NCBI GenBank assembly: GCA_021203915.1
Contig: JAJQAI010000099.1
Span: forward strand, 1-10,934
Source of the DNA: Prevotella sp.
GTDB lineage: Bacteria > Bacteroidota > Bacteroidia > Bacteroidales > Bacteroidaceae
Direction: 5' to 3'
DNA: 10,934 bases
The notes below the pieces were generated by a model, which saw only the letters and a program-made list of their open reading frames with translations, had not been told where the DNA came from and did no database searches. Positions 1-7,475 of this stretch are shown piece by piece (within the stretch, counting starts at the first letter, position 1; each line of letters opens with the position of its first letter). A program made the position numbers and the translations under genes.

Positions 1-54
1 CTTAAAATCTAAGCAGTTACAACAGTTATCATCATAATTTATCTTAATAAACAT
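1..54 (-). CDS. 5' end of the next head-module gene (partial)
   Basis: An ATG at 54 lies 8 nt downstream of a good ribosome binding site (AAAGGAG on the minus strand) and opens a frame that runs off the window after 18 codons, reading MFIKINYDDNCCNCLDFK. It starts 21 nt after the stop of the upstream gene, which matches the tight spacing in this operon. Genes in this position (a little after the major capsid gene) are often head-tail connector or completion proteins, but 18 residues are too few to assign a family. The C-C-x-C cluster at residues 12-15 is the only visible feature. That it is a real gene start rests on the RBS, ATG and operon spacing. Confidence 0.6.
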   Translation of the reverse strand, partial: MFIKINYDDNCCNCLDFK

Positions 55-75
55 ATGTACTGCTCCTTTATAACA

Positions 76-606
76 TTATTGAATAATTTTGTATCGTCTC
101 GTAGGCTTCTCTTCTTCCTTAGTTACTGGAGCAGACCTTCTTACGGGTTTTTCCTCTTGGGTATGAACCTCTGTATCTTCATTGATCTCAATAGCTTTAG
201 TTACATTAAAGCCTGTTTTCTCTTTGATTGCATCCCGCTTCTCGACATCATTTAATTTTAATTTAACTGCTAAATCTTTAACCAATTCAATAACACCATG
301 AGGAGCAAAATCAAGGCAATCTAAGAGCTGATCTAATGAACCATGAAGCAACAATTCTCTAACATCATCTTCGGTATAGTGATATTCAGGTTCTTGTTCC
401 CCACACAACTCTTTCATAAGATCATCATCTTCAACAATAAGATAGTCTTTTAAAATAGCCTGCCCGCCCGGTAAATAAGACAGTTGCCGCAACTCTTCTT
501 CTGAGATATTCTTTTCCTCTCCGGGAGCAAAACTCCTATGAAGATGCATCTCAGGAACAGTATATCCTACACGTCCAAAATTCCTATTTATAACTTTTAC
601 TGACAT
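76..606 (-). CDS. Unknown protein of the phage head module, downstream of major capsid
   Basis: This frame encodes 176 residues from an ATG behind AAAGGAG (spacing about 9 nt). I do not recognise the family. The first ~55 residues (FGRVGYTVPEMHLHRSF, then an E-rich stretch and LSYLPGG) look like a small folded domain. Residues ~55-130 are acidic and helical. The last ~40 residues are charged and low in complexity, with repeated EEKP..RR segments that suggest a flexible tail. There is no signal peptide or membrane segment. It lies two genes upstream of the window's edge and directly after the capsid gene, where head-tail connectors, head completion proteins or minor virion proteins are usual; that role is inferred from position only. 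A perfect hairpin separates it from the capsid gene, so its expression may differ from capsid. Confidence 0.8.
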   Translation of the reverse strand: MSVKVINRNFGRVGYTVPEMHLHRSFAPGEEKNISEEELRQLSYLPGGQAILKDYLIVEDDDLMKELCGEQEPEYHYTEDDVRELLLHGSLDQLLDCLDFAPHGVIELVKDLAVKLKLNDVEKRDAIKEKTGFNVTKAIEINEDTEVHTQEEKPVRRSAPVTKEEEKPTRRYKIIQ

Positions 607-636
607 CTTATTACTCTCCTTTTATCTCTTGAACGC

Positions 637-661
637 GGGAAGGGCTATAAAAACCCTTCCC
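637..661 (-). promoter_or_regulatory. Perfect 8-bp hairpin between capsid gene and next gene
   Basis: GGGAAGGG (654-661 read on the minus strand) pairs exactly with CCCTTCCC (637-644) around a 9-nt loop, 13 nt after the capsid stop codon. No U-run follows on the minus strand, so it is not a normal intrinsic terminator. It may stabilise the 3' end of the capsid message, mark a processing site, or act as a weak pause that lowers expression of the following gene. Confidence 0.6.
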
Positions 662-674
662 AATATTTCTATGA

Positions 675-1703
675 TTATCTGGTAAGAGAAGTGTTTCTAT
701 AAACACACATATTGTTAGTAACAATGGCTGCTGCACCAAGTTTCTTGTATACTTGCATATCTCTCGACCAATCTTCATTCTCGCGTTCACGCACTTGCGT
801 ATCACCTTCAAAGGCAATCTTGATAGGTCTATCATTACCACCAGTAGGAATAATCCAAGCATAAGAGGGGTCGATAACTTTAAGCTCGTTAGTCTCATCC
901 TCGTAAGATTGATTAAGAACAATCACTTGATGGCCCTTGTAATTAGCAAGATAACCATTATTCCATTTCTGATCTTTCATGTTGTCAGAAATCCAACCTT
1001 CCGCGGGAACCATGGTTGCCGCGAACTCATAAGTACAATAGATCACAGAACGACCATAAGCATCGCCAATAGAGATGAGTCTATCCATCTCTGCCTCATC
1101 AAACGCGGTCTGTGCAGTATAGTTCGCGCTAGGAAGATCATTGATAGAAGCGATAAGAGCTGCTTCAATTTCAAGATAGACGCAACGATCAAGACCTTCC
1201 ATCACAATATCAAGGACATCCGCAAAATCAATCCTACCATCAAGATATTCTTCAAAGCCAATTTGTGCAGCACCACCATACGCGGAAGTCGGCACTTCGA
1301 AGGACTTTCCATCAAGTTTGAATACTTCGTATACTCCCGCAAGCCCAACTTTAGTCACAAACTGTTTCGCGCGCTGTTTAGATGCATTACTAATCTTCTG
1401 TGTGAATACAGGCTTGTCACCTTGATTAAAGGTTTGAATTTCCGCGAACATCCCATATTGGTCCATAACCTTTCTGGGAAGAACGTCATCAATAGTCTGT
1501 TCAATAAGAGTGAAAAGAGTATTTTTATTCTCTCTATAAAGCTGCGGTGTTCCCGCAATTTCTTTAAGTTCATTTCTAAGAGTAGTATCCAAATCCGCGT
1601 AACTAAAATTCTCGCCATTAAAAGAATAAGCAGTTTTAGCAGAAGAATCCGCGGATGCTACAACTTTCGCCAACGTAATCAAATCTTTTGTATTCAAAGC
1701 CAT
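675..1703 (-). CDS. Major capsid protein, HK97 fold
   Basis: This 342-residue protein is the expected size for a phage major capsid subunit that builds the icosahedral shell. Supporting features are an N-terminal helical stretch (about residues 5-50), a run resembling the HK97 spine and P domain (about 50-200, with IDDVLPRKVMDQYGMFAEI and a long helix in ADVLDIVMEGLDRCVYLEIEAALIA), and a C-terminal half with KVIDPSYAWIIPTGG, PIKIAFEGD and a mixed beta end, which is typical of the A domain. The cleavable scaffold lies in a separate upstream gene, so no long N-terminal delta domain is expected. The ATG follows GAGGAGGTAA with spacing ~10 nt and starts 15 nt after the previous gene. The order portal, protease/scaffold, small head protein, capsid strongly supports the call. 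I cannot name a closer subfamily from sequence alone. Confidence 0.88.
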   Translation of the reverse strand: MALNTKDLITLAKVVASADSSAKTAYSFNGENFSYADLDTTLRNELKEIAGTPQLYRENKNTLFTLIEQTIDDVLPRKVMDQYGMFAEIQTFNQGDKPVFTQKISNASKQRAKQFVTKVGLAGVYEVFKLDGKSFEVPTSAYGGAAQIGFEEYLDGRIDFADVLDIVMEGLDRCVYLEIEAALIASINDLPSANYTAQTAFDEAEMDRLISIGDAYGRSVIYCTYEFAATMVPAEGWISDNMKDQKWNNGYLANYKGHQVIVLNQSYEDETNELKVIDPSYAWIIPTGGNDRPIKIAFEGDTQVRERENEDWSRDMQVYKKLGAAAIVTNNMCVYRNTSLTR

Positions 1704-1718
1704 TATTCATTTACCTCC

Positions 1719-2276
1719 TCAAGCAATCCTCATCAATTTAACCGCAGGTTGACCATCAGGCATAGTGTACACCTTGACTACTTCGAAGGTAATATCTCCA
1801 GAACCAGACTCAAGATAGCCTTCGCTGTTCGGACTCACAGTATCTCCTTCTTCGAGATCAATACCCTCATACTCAGCGTTGCCATCAGTATTTCCTCCAC
1901 CTACACAGTTAGTAGTATAGATATCTCCAATATTCGTCTTGAAAACTCGCGGAACCATTTGACCTTCAAACGGGCCCCAACCCTCATGTGTAATATCAGA
2001 ACCCGGAGTGTAGTTAGACTTAATCATCGCAAAGTCTTTTCTATGCTCTCTCCAGAAATCATCATAAAGTTTCTCTTCATTATAAACAAGCATCCACTCA
2101 CCACTACCGGTAAAATTTACTTCTTTATTTGTATAGTCGTATTTTACAAATTGGCCATTTTCAAGAATTTCAATCTCATCATTCGCGGGAAGCTGTGCAT
2201 AGATTTGACCAGTCCTTTGTGCGGAAAGATGATTCGGTTCTACCTGACCAAAACCAACTCTACTAATCGTTGCCAT
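1719..2276 (-). CDS. Putative head decoration or minor structural protein
   Basis: This frame encodes 185 residues from an ATG behind GGAGGAG, 14 nt after the protease-scaffold gene. The composition is soluble, beta-rich and Gly/Asn/Thr-rich (GGGNTDGNAEYEG at about 125-140, then DGQPAVKLMRIA at the end), with short strands separated by polar turns. The C-terminal half resembles a small beta-barrel, with LEEGDTVSPNSEGYLESG as a possible barrel hairpin. In many siphophages the gene between scaffold and major capsid protein encodes a capsid decoration or stabilising protein. That role fits the position and composition, but no diagnostic motif is visible. A head fibre or other minor capsid component is the alternative. 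Confidence 0.7.
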   Translation of the reverse strand: MATISRVGFGQVEPNHLSAQRTGQIYAQLPANDEIEILENGQFVKYDYTNKEVNFTGSGEWMLVYNEEKLYDDFWREHRKDFAMIKSNYTPGSDITHEGWGPFEGQMVPRVFKTNIGDIYTTNCVGGGNTDGNAEYEGIDLEEGDTVSPNSEGYLESGSGDITFEVVKVYTMPDGQPAVKLMRIA

Positions 2277-2290
2277 TTACTTTCTCCTCC

Positions 2291-2791
2291 TTAAATATCT
2301 TTGTTCTTTTTTGTGTTACGAAGTGCGGCAATCCAATCCGGCACGGAATTATCGCTTTCCTCGTTCAAATTATAAGTCACCGCGGGCTTTTCTTCTGTCT
2401 TTGTTTCTGTTGTATTGAAGCTAACCCTTTTCCGCACACAAATTACGGACAACTTAGACTCGATGTCATCCAAACTATACTCATCTTTGTGTTGGATTAC
2501 ATCTTGTTTATCTTCATCAGACAGCATATAGAAACTATCAATCAGAGCATCTTTCTTCTCGCTCTCAACTTGCTTTTTAAAATCAGTAAGAGACTGATTT
2601 TGTTTTTCAAGCTCTGTAATTCTTGCTTGCAAAGTCTCATTTTGAGCTTTCAAAGCTTCATACTCTTTCAGATCAACAAAAGATTCCTCAGTTTCTACAA
2701 CCTCTTCTGTCTGCTTTGTATAAGTATCAGGCATCTTCTCTTCAATAGAAATATCTCCGCCATCTTGCAATTTTTCTGTCTTATTAACCAT
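2291..2791 (-). CDS. Probable free scaffold protein from an internal in-frame start
   Basis: Inside the protease-scaffold gene an ATG at 2791 (codon 238) lies in the same frame, at the boundary between the protease domain and the coiled coil. A full-strength ribosome binding site, AAGGAGGG, occupies 2811-2804. It is 13 nt from the ATG, which is longer than optimal. The product would be a 166-residue acidic coiled-coil scaffold starting MVNKTEKLQ. Nested scaffold genes made this way are known in lambda (C/Nu3) and relatives. The placement at the domain border is the main argument; the long spacing is the main weakness. Confidence 0.45.
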   Translation of the reverse strand: MVNKTEKLQDGGDISIEEKMPDTYTKQTEEVVETEESFVDLKEYEALKAQNETLQARITELEKQNQSLTDFKKQVESEKKDALIDSFYMLSDEDKQDVIQHKDEYSLDDIESKLSVICVRKRVSFNTTETKTEEKPAVTYNLNEESDNSVPDWIAALRNTKKNKDI

Positions 2792-3502
2792 TGTTTTATC
2801 TTTCCCTCCTTGTCCTAATACAAGTTGCAAGTCTTGCATCATGCTATACAAAGTCTTCGTGAAATTCTCATCTAAAGAATAATGAGCACTCGCCTTTGTT
2901 ATACTTGCATTTTCAAAACACGGTTCTACATCTTGCCCCAAAATACAAATATTTTGAAATACCGCGTCATTTATAATAAAAAACTCCATACCTGATTTAG
3001 AGTCTTCTGCCCACGAACCATCTAAAGTTTCTTCATTTAGTTCCATAGAAACAGGACGTCCTAAAGCTTTTTGAGCTTCTTCATATTGTCCAGTCCAAAG
3101 GTACCCTTGAGTCATTAGATATTCTCTTTCTACCTTTTGGCCAAGAGCATCGACTCCTTCATCGAACTTTTGAAACCAAATGTCTGCATCAGGTGAAACA
3201 AAACCATATGGTTTTGTAAGGGTCTTAAAATGAATACCTTCACCGTCTATAGTAACTCTATCACCATGGTCAACAAAATCCTCTTTATCTTCACTATACC
3301 ATCCTACAATAGGCGCCCCCCGCAACGTTTTAGCCATTTCTGTGGCTACTTCTTTAGTAATAAAAGAACCATTACGATTAGCTCCTACATATAGAACTTT
3401 AATATCACATAAAGACATTAAAGGATTTACATCTACTGGCCTTAAATTTATAAATTCAGGTCCATCAATCGTGGACATACTCATGGATTGTTTATTTTGC
3501 AT
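2291..3502 (-). CDS. Prohead maturation protease fused to scaffold protein
   Basis: The 403-residue product has two parts. Residues ~10-200 look like a phage prohead serine protease of the herpesvirus-protease-like fold: IKVLYVGANRNGSFITKE, GAPIVGWYSEDKEDFVDHG with a candidate catalytic His at 79, and ALGRPVSMELNEE with a candidate nucleophile Ser at 152. Residues ~275-320 form a strong heptad coiled coil (LKEYEALKAQNETLQARI and the following leucine/isoleucine repeat), preceded and followed by acidic, low-complexity sequence typical of a scaffold that is degraded during maturation. The last segment (PDWIAALRN) may be the capsid-binding tail. The start is ATG behind AGAGGAGA, 11 nt after the portal stop. 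The catalytic residues are assigned by family logic and by eye. A likely internal start at 2791 would make free scaffold. Confidence 0.82.
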   Translation of the reverse strand: MQNKQSMSMSTIDGPEFINLRPVDVNPLMSLCDIKVLYVGANRNGSFITKEVATEMAKTLRGAPIVGWYSEDKEDFVDHGDRVTIDGEGIHFKTLTKPYGFVSPDADIWFQKFDEGVDALGQKVEREYLMTQGYLWTGQYEEAQKALGRPVSMELNEETLDGSWAEDSKSGMEFFIINDAVFQNICILGQDVEPCFENASITKASAHYSLDENFTKTLYSMMQDLQLVLGQGGKDKTMVNKTEKLQDGGDISIEEKMPDTYTKQTEEVVETEESFVDLKEYEALKAQNETLQARITELEKQNQSLTDFKKQVESEKKDALIDSFYMLSDEDKQDVIQHKDEYSLDDIESKLSVICVRKRVSFNTTETKTEEKPAVTYNLNEESDNSVPDWIAALRNTKKNKDI

Positions 3503-3513
3503 TTGTATCTCCT

Positions 3514-5037
3514 CTAACTCATACTTTCTCTATTTTGAATAGTTTTCTCGCTTTTCTCATCATCTGGCTTTTCTTCTCTTCCCGCTCCTTCTCTATCTTG
3601 AAGGACATCCGCGCTCATGGTTGAACTCATCATCGGCGGAATAAATACATTCACCAAATCAAGAACATCATTCTCAAAGAACGCATTAGCAAGAACCGCG
3701 CTTTGTGATTGTCCAAGAGCAATCTGGGGCAGCATCTTAGAATATCCAAGCTGAGTTTGCTCTTTATACAGTTTTGCTAAATCTTGATAATTGTAAATTG
3801 TAGTAGGCAATAGTTGCGCTTTATAAAGAACTTTCTTGGGACGTTTATTAAACCTCTTTAATAAATCATCATTCATAAAGCTTTCAAACTGAAGTAACAA
3901 ACTAGACATTAAAGCTTCATCATTCAAAATAGATTTCTCTAATGCTAAGTTTCCATCAGTATTAAACTGCATTTCAGAAATACCGGCTTCATTATAAACA
4001 CTTCGTTCAACCTTTTCTAACTCGTCTGTAGTAGTAGCAGTCGTTGTATCAGATAAATCCTCTACATCAATATCCGCGGGAGTTGTTAAAATATCGACAC
4101 CAATAGAACGACCTAACATAGAGACCGCGTTATTATGTAACACTTGGATTTCATCTGTATCAAAAACCAAATCTCCATTCTTATCAAGCGGGACTTGCTG
4201 AATGATTAATCTTAACAACCTTTGTTGCATTCTTTGCTTGTCAAGGGTTTGCGCATCATCCAAATCCACTATTGCAGGACATACCGCAATTAAAATTGGA
4301 TAATCTTCTTGATTTAAATTAAATTTAACACAATTTTCGGGGTCAAGCAAGTACCAACCCACTTCGTCCCCTTGAAAATCTGGTTTTAATTTCCCTTGCT
4401 TATAGAGCTGATAACCTTTTTTAAACTCAGGCGGGAAAAAATTTAAAATTTTCATTCTTTGCGCGGAATCCGCAAAATGGTCATCAAAATATCTCATGTT
4501 GAACTCAACCGCTGCTCTATCTCCTACTCTAAATCTTGATCTGCAATAATCCGGTGGAAGCTCTTGCAAAGTAATCTTATTGTTAGTTTCAACTTTGTAT
4601 CCATAATAACACCCAAACCGCACTACTTTTAAAGAAATTTCACTAAACATTTTCTTTAATTGACAGTTATCTAAAAAGGACAATGCCTTATGAAATTCAC
4701 TCAAAGTTTTAGTTTGATCTGAACTTTCAGTTTGAATATATGGAGTTACTAACCAATCATACTTATAAAGGTAAGCTATATACCTACACAAGCGGGAATA
4801 GATGCCACTTGTTTTATAAAAGAAATTTGAAATCTTTCGCATCTTAGCAACATCGCCGTTGTTAATAGCTCTTAATATTTCTTGTTTATTCCCTAATTGC
4901 GGAGCTATCTTACGATAATCTCCGCAATCAAGAGTAGCATCTGTGAGACTTTTTGTTCCTACTCTAATTTTTGAAAAATCTATTGGAGTAGAAGCTTTTG
5001 CAGCCAGATTGTTAATTTCTTCCTTCTTATTTACCAA
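3514..5037 (-). CDS. Portal protein
   Basis: This 507-residue protein fits the phage portal, the dodecameric ring through which terminase drives DNA into the head. It lies between terminase and protease-scaffold as expected. Visible features are an N-terminal wing region with aromatic helices (ISNFFYKTSGIYSRLCRYIAYLYKYDW, about 70-95), a central region rich in D-E-V-G-W-Y-type strands (about 220-240), a long stem and crown with ERSVYNEAGISEMQFN (about 340-360, a typical portal stretch where the subunit cradles the tunnel helix), and an acidic disordered C terminus. The start is taken as TTG at 5037. The best ribosome binding site, AAAGGT, is 12 nt away, and an in-frame ATT at 5040 lies closer to the ideal distance, so the exact first codon is uncertain. 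The stop is TAG. Confidence 0.87.
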   Translation of the reverse strand: MVNKKEEINNLAAKASTPIDFSKIRVGTKSLTDATLDCGDYRKIAPQLGNKQEILRAINNGDVAKMRKISNFFYKTSGIYSRLCRYIAYLYKYDWLVTPYIQTESSDQTKTLSEFHKALSFLDNCQLKKMFSEISLKVVRFGCYYGYKVETNNKITLQELPPDYCRSRFRVGDRAAVEFNMRYFDDHFADSAQRMKILNFFPPEFKKGYQLYKQGKLKPDFQGDEVGWYLLDPENCVKFNLNQEDYPILIAVCPAIVDLDDAQTLDKQRMQQRLLRLIIQQVPLDKNGDLVFDTDEIQVLHNNAVSMLGRSIGVDILTTPADIDVEDLSDTTTATTTDELEKVERSVYNEAGISEMQFNTDGNLALEKSILNDEALMSSLLLQFESFMNDDLLKRFNKRPKKVLYKAQLLPTTIYNYQDLAKLYKEQTQLGYSKMLPQIALGQSQSAVLANAFFENDVLDLVNVFIPPMMSSTMSADVLQDREGAGREEKPDDEKSEKTIQNRESMS

Positions 5038-5055
5038 AATACTCTCTTACCTTTC

Positions 5056-5415
5056 TTAGACATAGCCCGCGCGCTGCATTATGTAGTCATAATTCATTTT
5101 TCCCATATCCCAATAGGGAATCAAAATAAGCTTGATATTGTGTTCCTCGCAATATTCCCGCTTTAACATATCGTAATGTTGCTGTTTACGCAAGCCCGCG
5201 ATTCCACCAAATTTATCCTTTGGTTTGTAATGTTGAATGCCTTGAAATTCAATTAAGAAGTCCAAATTTCCATCATCATCAAAAACTGCAAAATCAAATC
5301 TTAATAGATTACCAATAGGAGAACGCAAGTCAGGAAAAGTATACTCCTCAGCATAGTGCAAATCACTTCGTTCTAAAATTTCTTCAATTTTTATCTCTCC
5401 CCGCGATGCTCTCAT
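5056..5415 (-). CDS. Free-standing Vsr/EDxHD-like homing nuclease (PD-(D/E)XK-related)
   Basis: This 119-residue protein is a small nuclease of the Vsr-like group. Its motifs occur in the family order: an early acidic helix (SRGEIKIEEIL, 4-14), FPDL (27-30), RFDF with Asp41, LIEFQGIQHY with Glu56, Gln58 and His62, QQHYDMLKREYC with Asp82, and a final IKLILIPY strand. The E...D...H...D pattern recalls the EDxHD homing endonucleases such as I-Bth0305I; that comparison is from memory of the family. It starts at ATG behind AGGAGG (spacing 5 nt). It interrupts the otherwise compact terminase-portal junction and is preceded by a 70-nt AT-rich gap (5416-5485), as expected of an inserted mobile gene. 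It may mobilise itself or the neighbouring terminase intron. A DNA-repair or host-takeover nuclease is the alternative. Confidence 0.7.
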   Translation of the reverse strand: MRASRGEIKIEEILERSDLHYAEEYTFPDLRSPIGNLLRFDFAVFDDDGNLDFLIEFQGIQHYKPKDKFGGIAGLRKQQHYDMLKREYCEEHNIKLILIPYWDMGKMNYDYIMQRAGYV

Positions 5416-5485
5416 TTATTCCTCCTCTTGGCTTCCTATAATATTAAAATTATAAAAATAAAATTAAAATATTTGTACCAAAAAA

Positions 5486-6572
5486 TTAATTAAAAAACAT
5501 AAGTTTACCTATATTTTTGTGTGCCTTTCCTCGTCTTGCGTTTTCTTCGTTCCTAACATAGTACATCGCGCACATCATTGAGGAAAATTTATCTTTTTTA
5601 ATTGTGCGCGTACTTTGCTTCAACACAATATTCCCGCTTGAACCTCCCTCGTTTGAATCTATCAAATTCATCATTTGCTCTTTTAGAATATTTGTTAAAA
5701 CATATGGACGAAGGTAATCTGATCTCTCATCAAGAGACATTTCTTGGCCCTCTTTTGTGTCTAATAATTTAGATTGAGCAGATCTATCATCTATCAAAAA
5801 TTTAATGCGGTTGCCGTTCATTTGAGCCTTAATATAGCTATAACATTCTGAGTTTACAGGAGCGTTAAATTTGATGACGTATAATGCATCTACAGTTTCC
5901 GCGGTTCTATATTGTTTATAGACTCCCGCTTCATCGTTTATTACTCCAAAATTAGGAAGAATGTCTTGATCTGAATCAATATCTGGATTGATTTGATCTT
6001 TTACTAAGAAGTCTATTAAACCTACTCCTAACCCAGTTCCATCAAGGGCAACCGCTTTTGCTTTAAATTTGAAGAAAATTTGCTTTATAAATATAGCTTG
6101 CTTTTCAAAATGCTCTTCTTCTAAGGTGTATAAATTGACTAAAACTTTACGAAAACTAATATTCTTATTCTCTTGCGGTAAAACCTTAAAAACTGTTACT
6201 TCAGTAGTACAGCCTAACCGCCCAACATCTACACCTAATACATAATATCCTTTATTTGATTTTCCTCTAACTGCTTTGTATGAATCTTCTGAATATACTA
6301 TCTCGCGCGCCCTGTCAAATTGCTCAGAGGAGAAAAATGAATTATCAAAATCTCCGCACCAACAAGACTCATATTCCCTAGAGAAAGATGCTTCACTATA
6401 AGTAGCATCAACTTTTAAATCTGTAATTGTACTTTTATCAAATAAATGCTCCATAAGAGGAACCCGCCAAGTTCCGCCAATAACCATCGCCTTATCAGGC
6501 TCTATTACTTGTTGAACCAAAAGCTGAATCAACTTTTTATAAGCAAATGAATCTTTCCAACCCGCAGTTGTT
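5486..6572 (-). CDS. terL: Terminase large subunit, exon 2 (ATPase coupling motif and nuclease domain)
   Basis: This is the downstream exon of the DNA-packaging motor. It opens in the codon before TTAGW, the C-motif that couples ATP hydrolysis to movement, and continues through the end of the ATPase domain into the RNase H-like headful nuclease. Metal-binding acidic residues are visible at VLGVDVG (residue ~348 of the spliced protein), AVALDGTGLG (~410) and IKKDKFSS (~560), all in the expected order and spacing. An apparent separate start (GTG at 6586) lies inside the intron. It has no convincing ribosome binding site, and using it would drop the whole ATP-binding half, so I treat it as an artefact. 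Joined to exon 1 it gives 594 residues, a normal large-terminase length. The stop is TAA at 5486. Confidence 0.92.
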
Positions 6573-6598
6573 CTTAAACATTCCACATGGCTCGCTTA

Positions 6599-6660
6599 TA
6601 ACCAATAGCAAGGTAAACAGAATCCTTACTAACCAATAGCAAGGTAAACAGAATCCTTAC
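6599..6660 (-). repeat. Two perfect tandem 31-bp units near the intron 3' end
   Basis: The unit runs 6599-6629 and is repeated without change at 6630-6660; the first six bases of a third copy follow at 6661. Each unit folds in the RNA as GUAAGG pairing with CCUUGC (one G-U wobble) around a 10-nt loop, so the repeat adds a second identical hairpin to the P9 region just after the catalytic core. Perfect identity implies a recent duplication. Confidence 0.9.
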
Positions 6661-6938
6661 TAACCATGCGCGCTTTCGCTGCTATATATTTCTATATAGA
6701 ATAGACTATATTTTCAGGTGTGTTTTCACTCACATCTGCTCACCGCTTCCATTCCCGCTTGGGATGTACTCTCTTCCGAGATAGTCGTTGAACCTTCCTC
6801 TATTCAAGGCTTGGCTGCTGATTATCCAATCTTATTGGTTTTCAAGCATTCGCGCTTAGACTTATTTCATTCTTACGCTGTAGCCCAATAAGCTCTAAGG
6901 ACGTTCCAGCAATTCAATGAGTTTACATTTATCTATCA

Positions 6939-7475
6939 CTAGATAAAGACGCTATAGTTTTTCTGGGCACATATCTTATAATAATTTATAGAATCACGAA
7001 AAATTTGATAATAAAGATATCTATCGTTTCTAGACATTTGAGAATATTCTGCCTTCGCGCGCGTGAGATAAGGTTTTACCTTTCTTATTCCATAGAACTT
7101 GTATATTTGCTTTATGAGAGATGCTGCTGCAAACTCTAATGCGGCAAGGATATCTAAAGCATCTGAATTAGTAATACCATCTATCGCGGGAAGGATGGTT
7201 GCCGCGTTATAACCATAAAGCGCAACATTAGCTCTGTAATAAGTAATGTAGTAATTCTTTTCCTTTTCTATCTCTGAAGTGCTAGTTTTGAAAATAACTT
7301 GAAAGACAAAATTATTCTTACCAAATTCATTATAATCTGTTTGTAAGGAAGTAAAAAGCATGCTCCCGCGCATTAAATCTGTAAAAATGCGATTCCGCGT
7401 TTTTACAAGATTGTCTGTGTAATCTATATAGGTTCTATGACTTTGTAAATTTTCAATCTTATAAATGTAATGCAA
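6939..7475 (-). CDS. GIY-YIG homing endonuclease inside the terminase intron
   Basis: The encoded protein (178 residues from TTG at 7475) carries the GIY-YIG nuclease fold of I-TevI type, which cuts intronless alleles so the intron is copied in. Motifs in order: HYIYKIENLQSHRTYIDYTD in place of GIY...YIG, KTRNR with the catalytic arginine, MLFTSLQTDYNEFGKNNFVF matching the helix and strand after it, SEIEKEKNYYI with the catalytic glutamate, and LYGYNAA closing the domain. The glycine of YIG is Asp here, so activity is uncertain. The C-terminal ~80 residues have no recognisable DNA-binding repeat. The frame is open from a TTG at 7514, but GGGAGG at 7493-7488 lies inside that extension and sets the TTG at 7475, 12 nt downstream, as the better start. 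The TAG stop comes just before the intron core. Confidence 0.82.
   Translation of the reverse strand: MHYIYKIENLQSHRTYIDYTDNLVKTRNRIFTDLMRGSMLFTSLQTDYNEFGKNNFVFQVIFKTSTSEIEKEKNYYITYYRANVALYGYNAATILPAIDGITNSDALDILAALEFAAASLIKQIYKFYGIRKVKPYLTRAKAEYSQMSRNDRYLYYQIFRDSINYYKICAQKNYSVFI

Noticed and set aside
637..661. Intrinsic terminator after the capsid gene
   Set aside because: The stem is good, but no U-run follows on the minus strand and the next gene continues the operon.
753..2294. A very long plus-strand open frame (over 500 codons) antisense to the capsid and decoration genes
   Set aside because: It is the mirror of two well-supported minus-strand genes, has no suitable ribosome binding site, and its translation is rich in Ile/Arg/Ser/His without any recognisable domain.
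5416..5485. A promoter in the AT-rich gap between terminase and the small nuclease
   Set aside because: Several TATAAT-like strings occur, as expected in such AT-rich sequence, but none has a convincing -35 at proper spacing.
6573..6586. GTG at 6586 as a separate start for a nuclease-only terminase protein
   Set aside because: It lies inside the intron, lacks a ribosome binding site, and the splice model explains the frame better.
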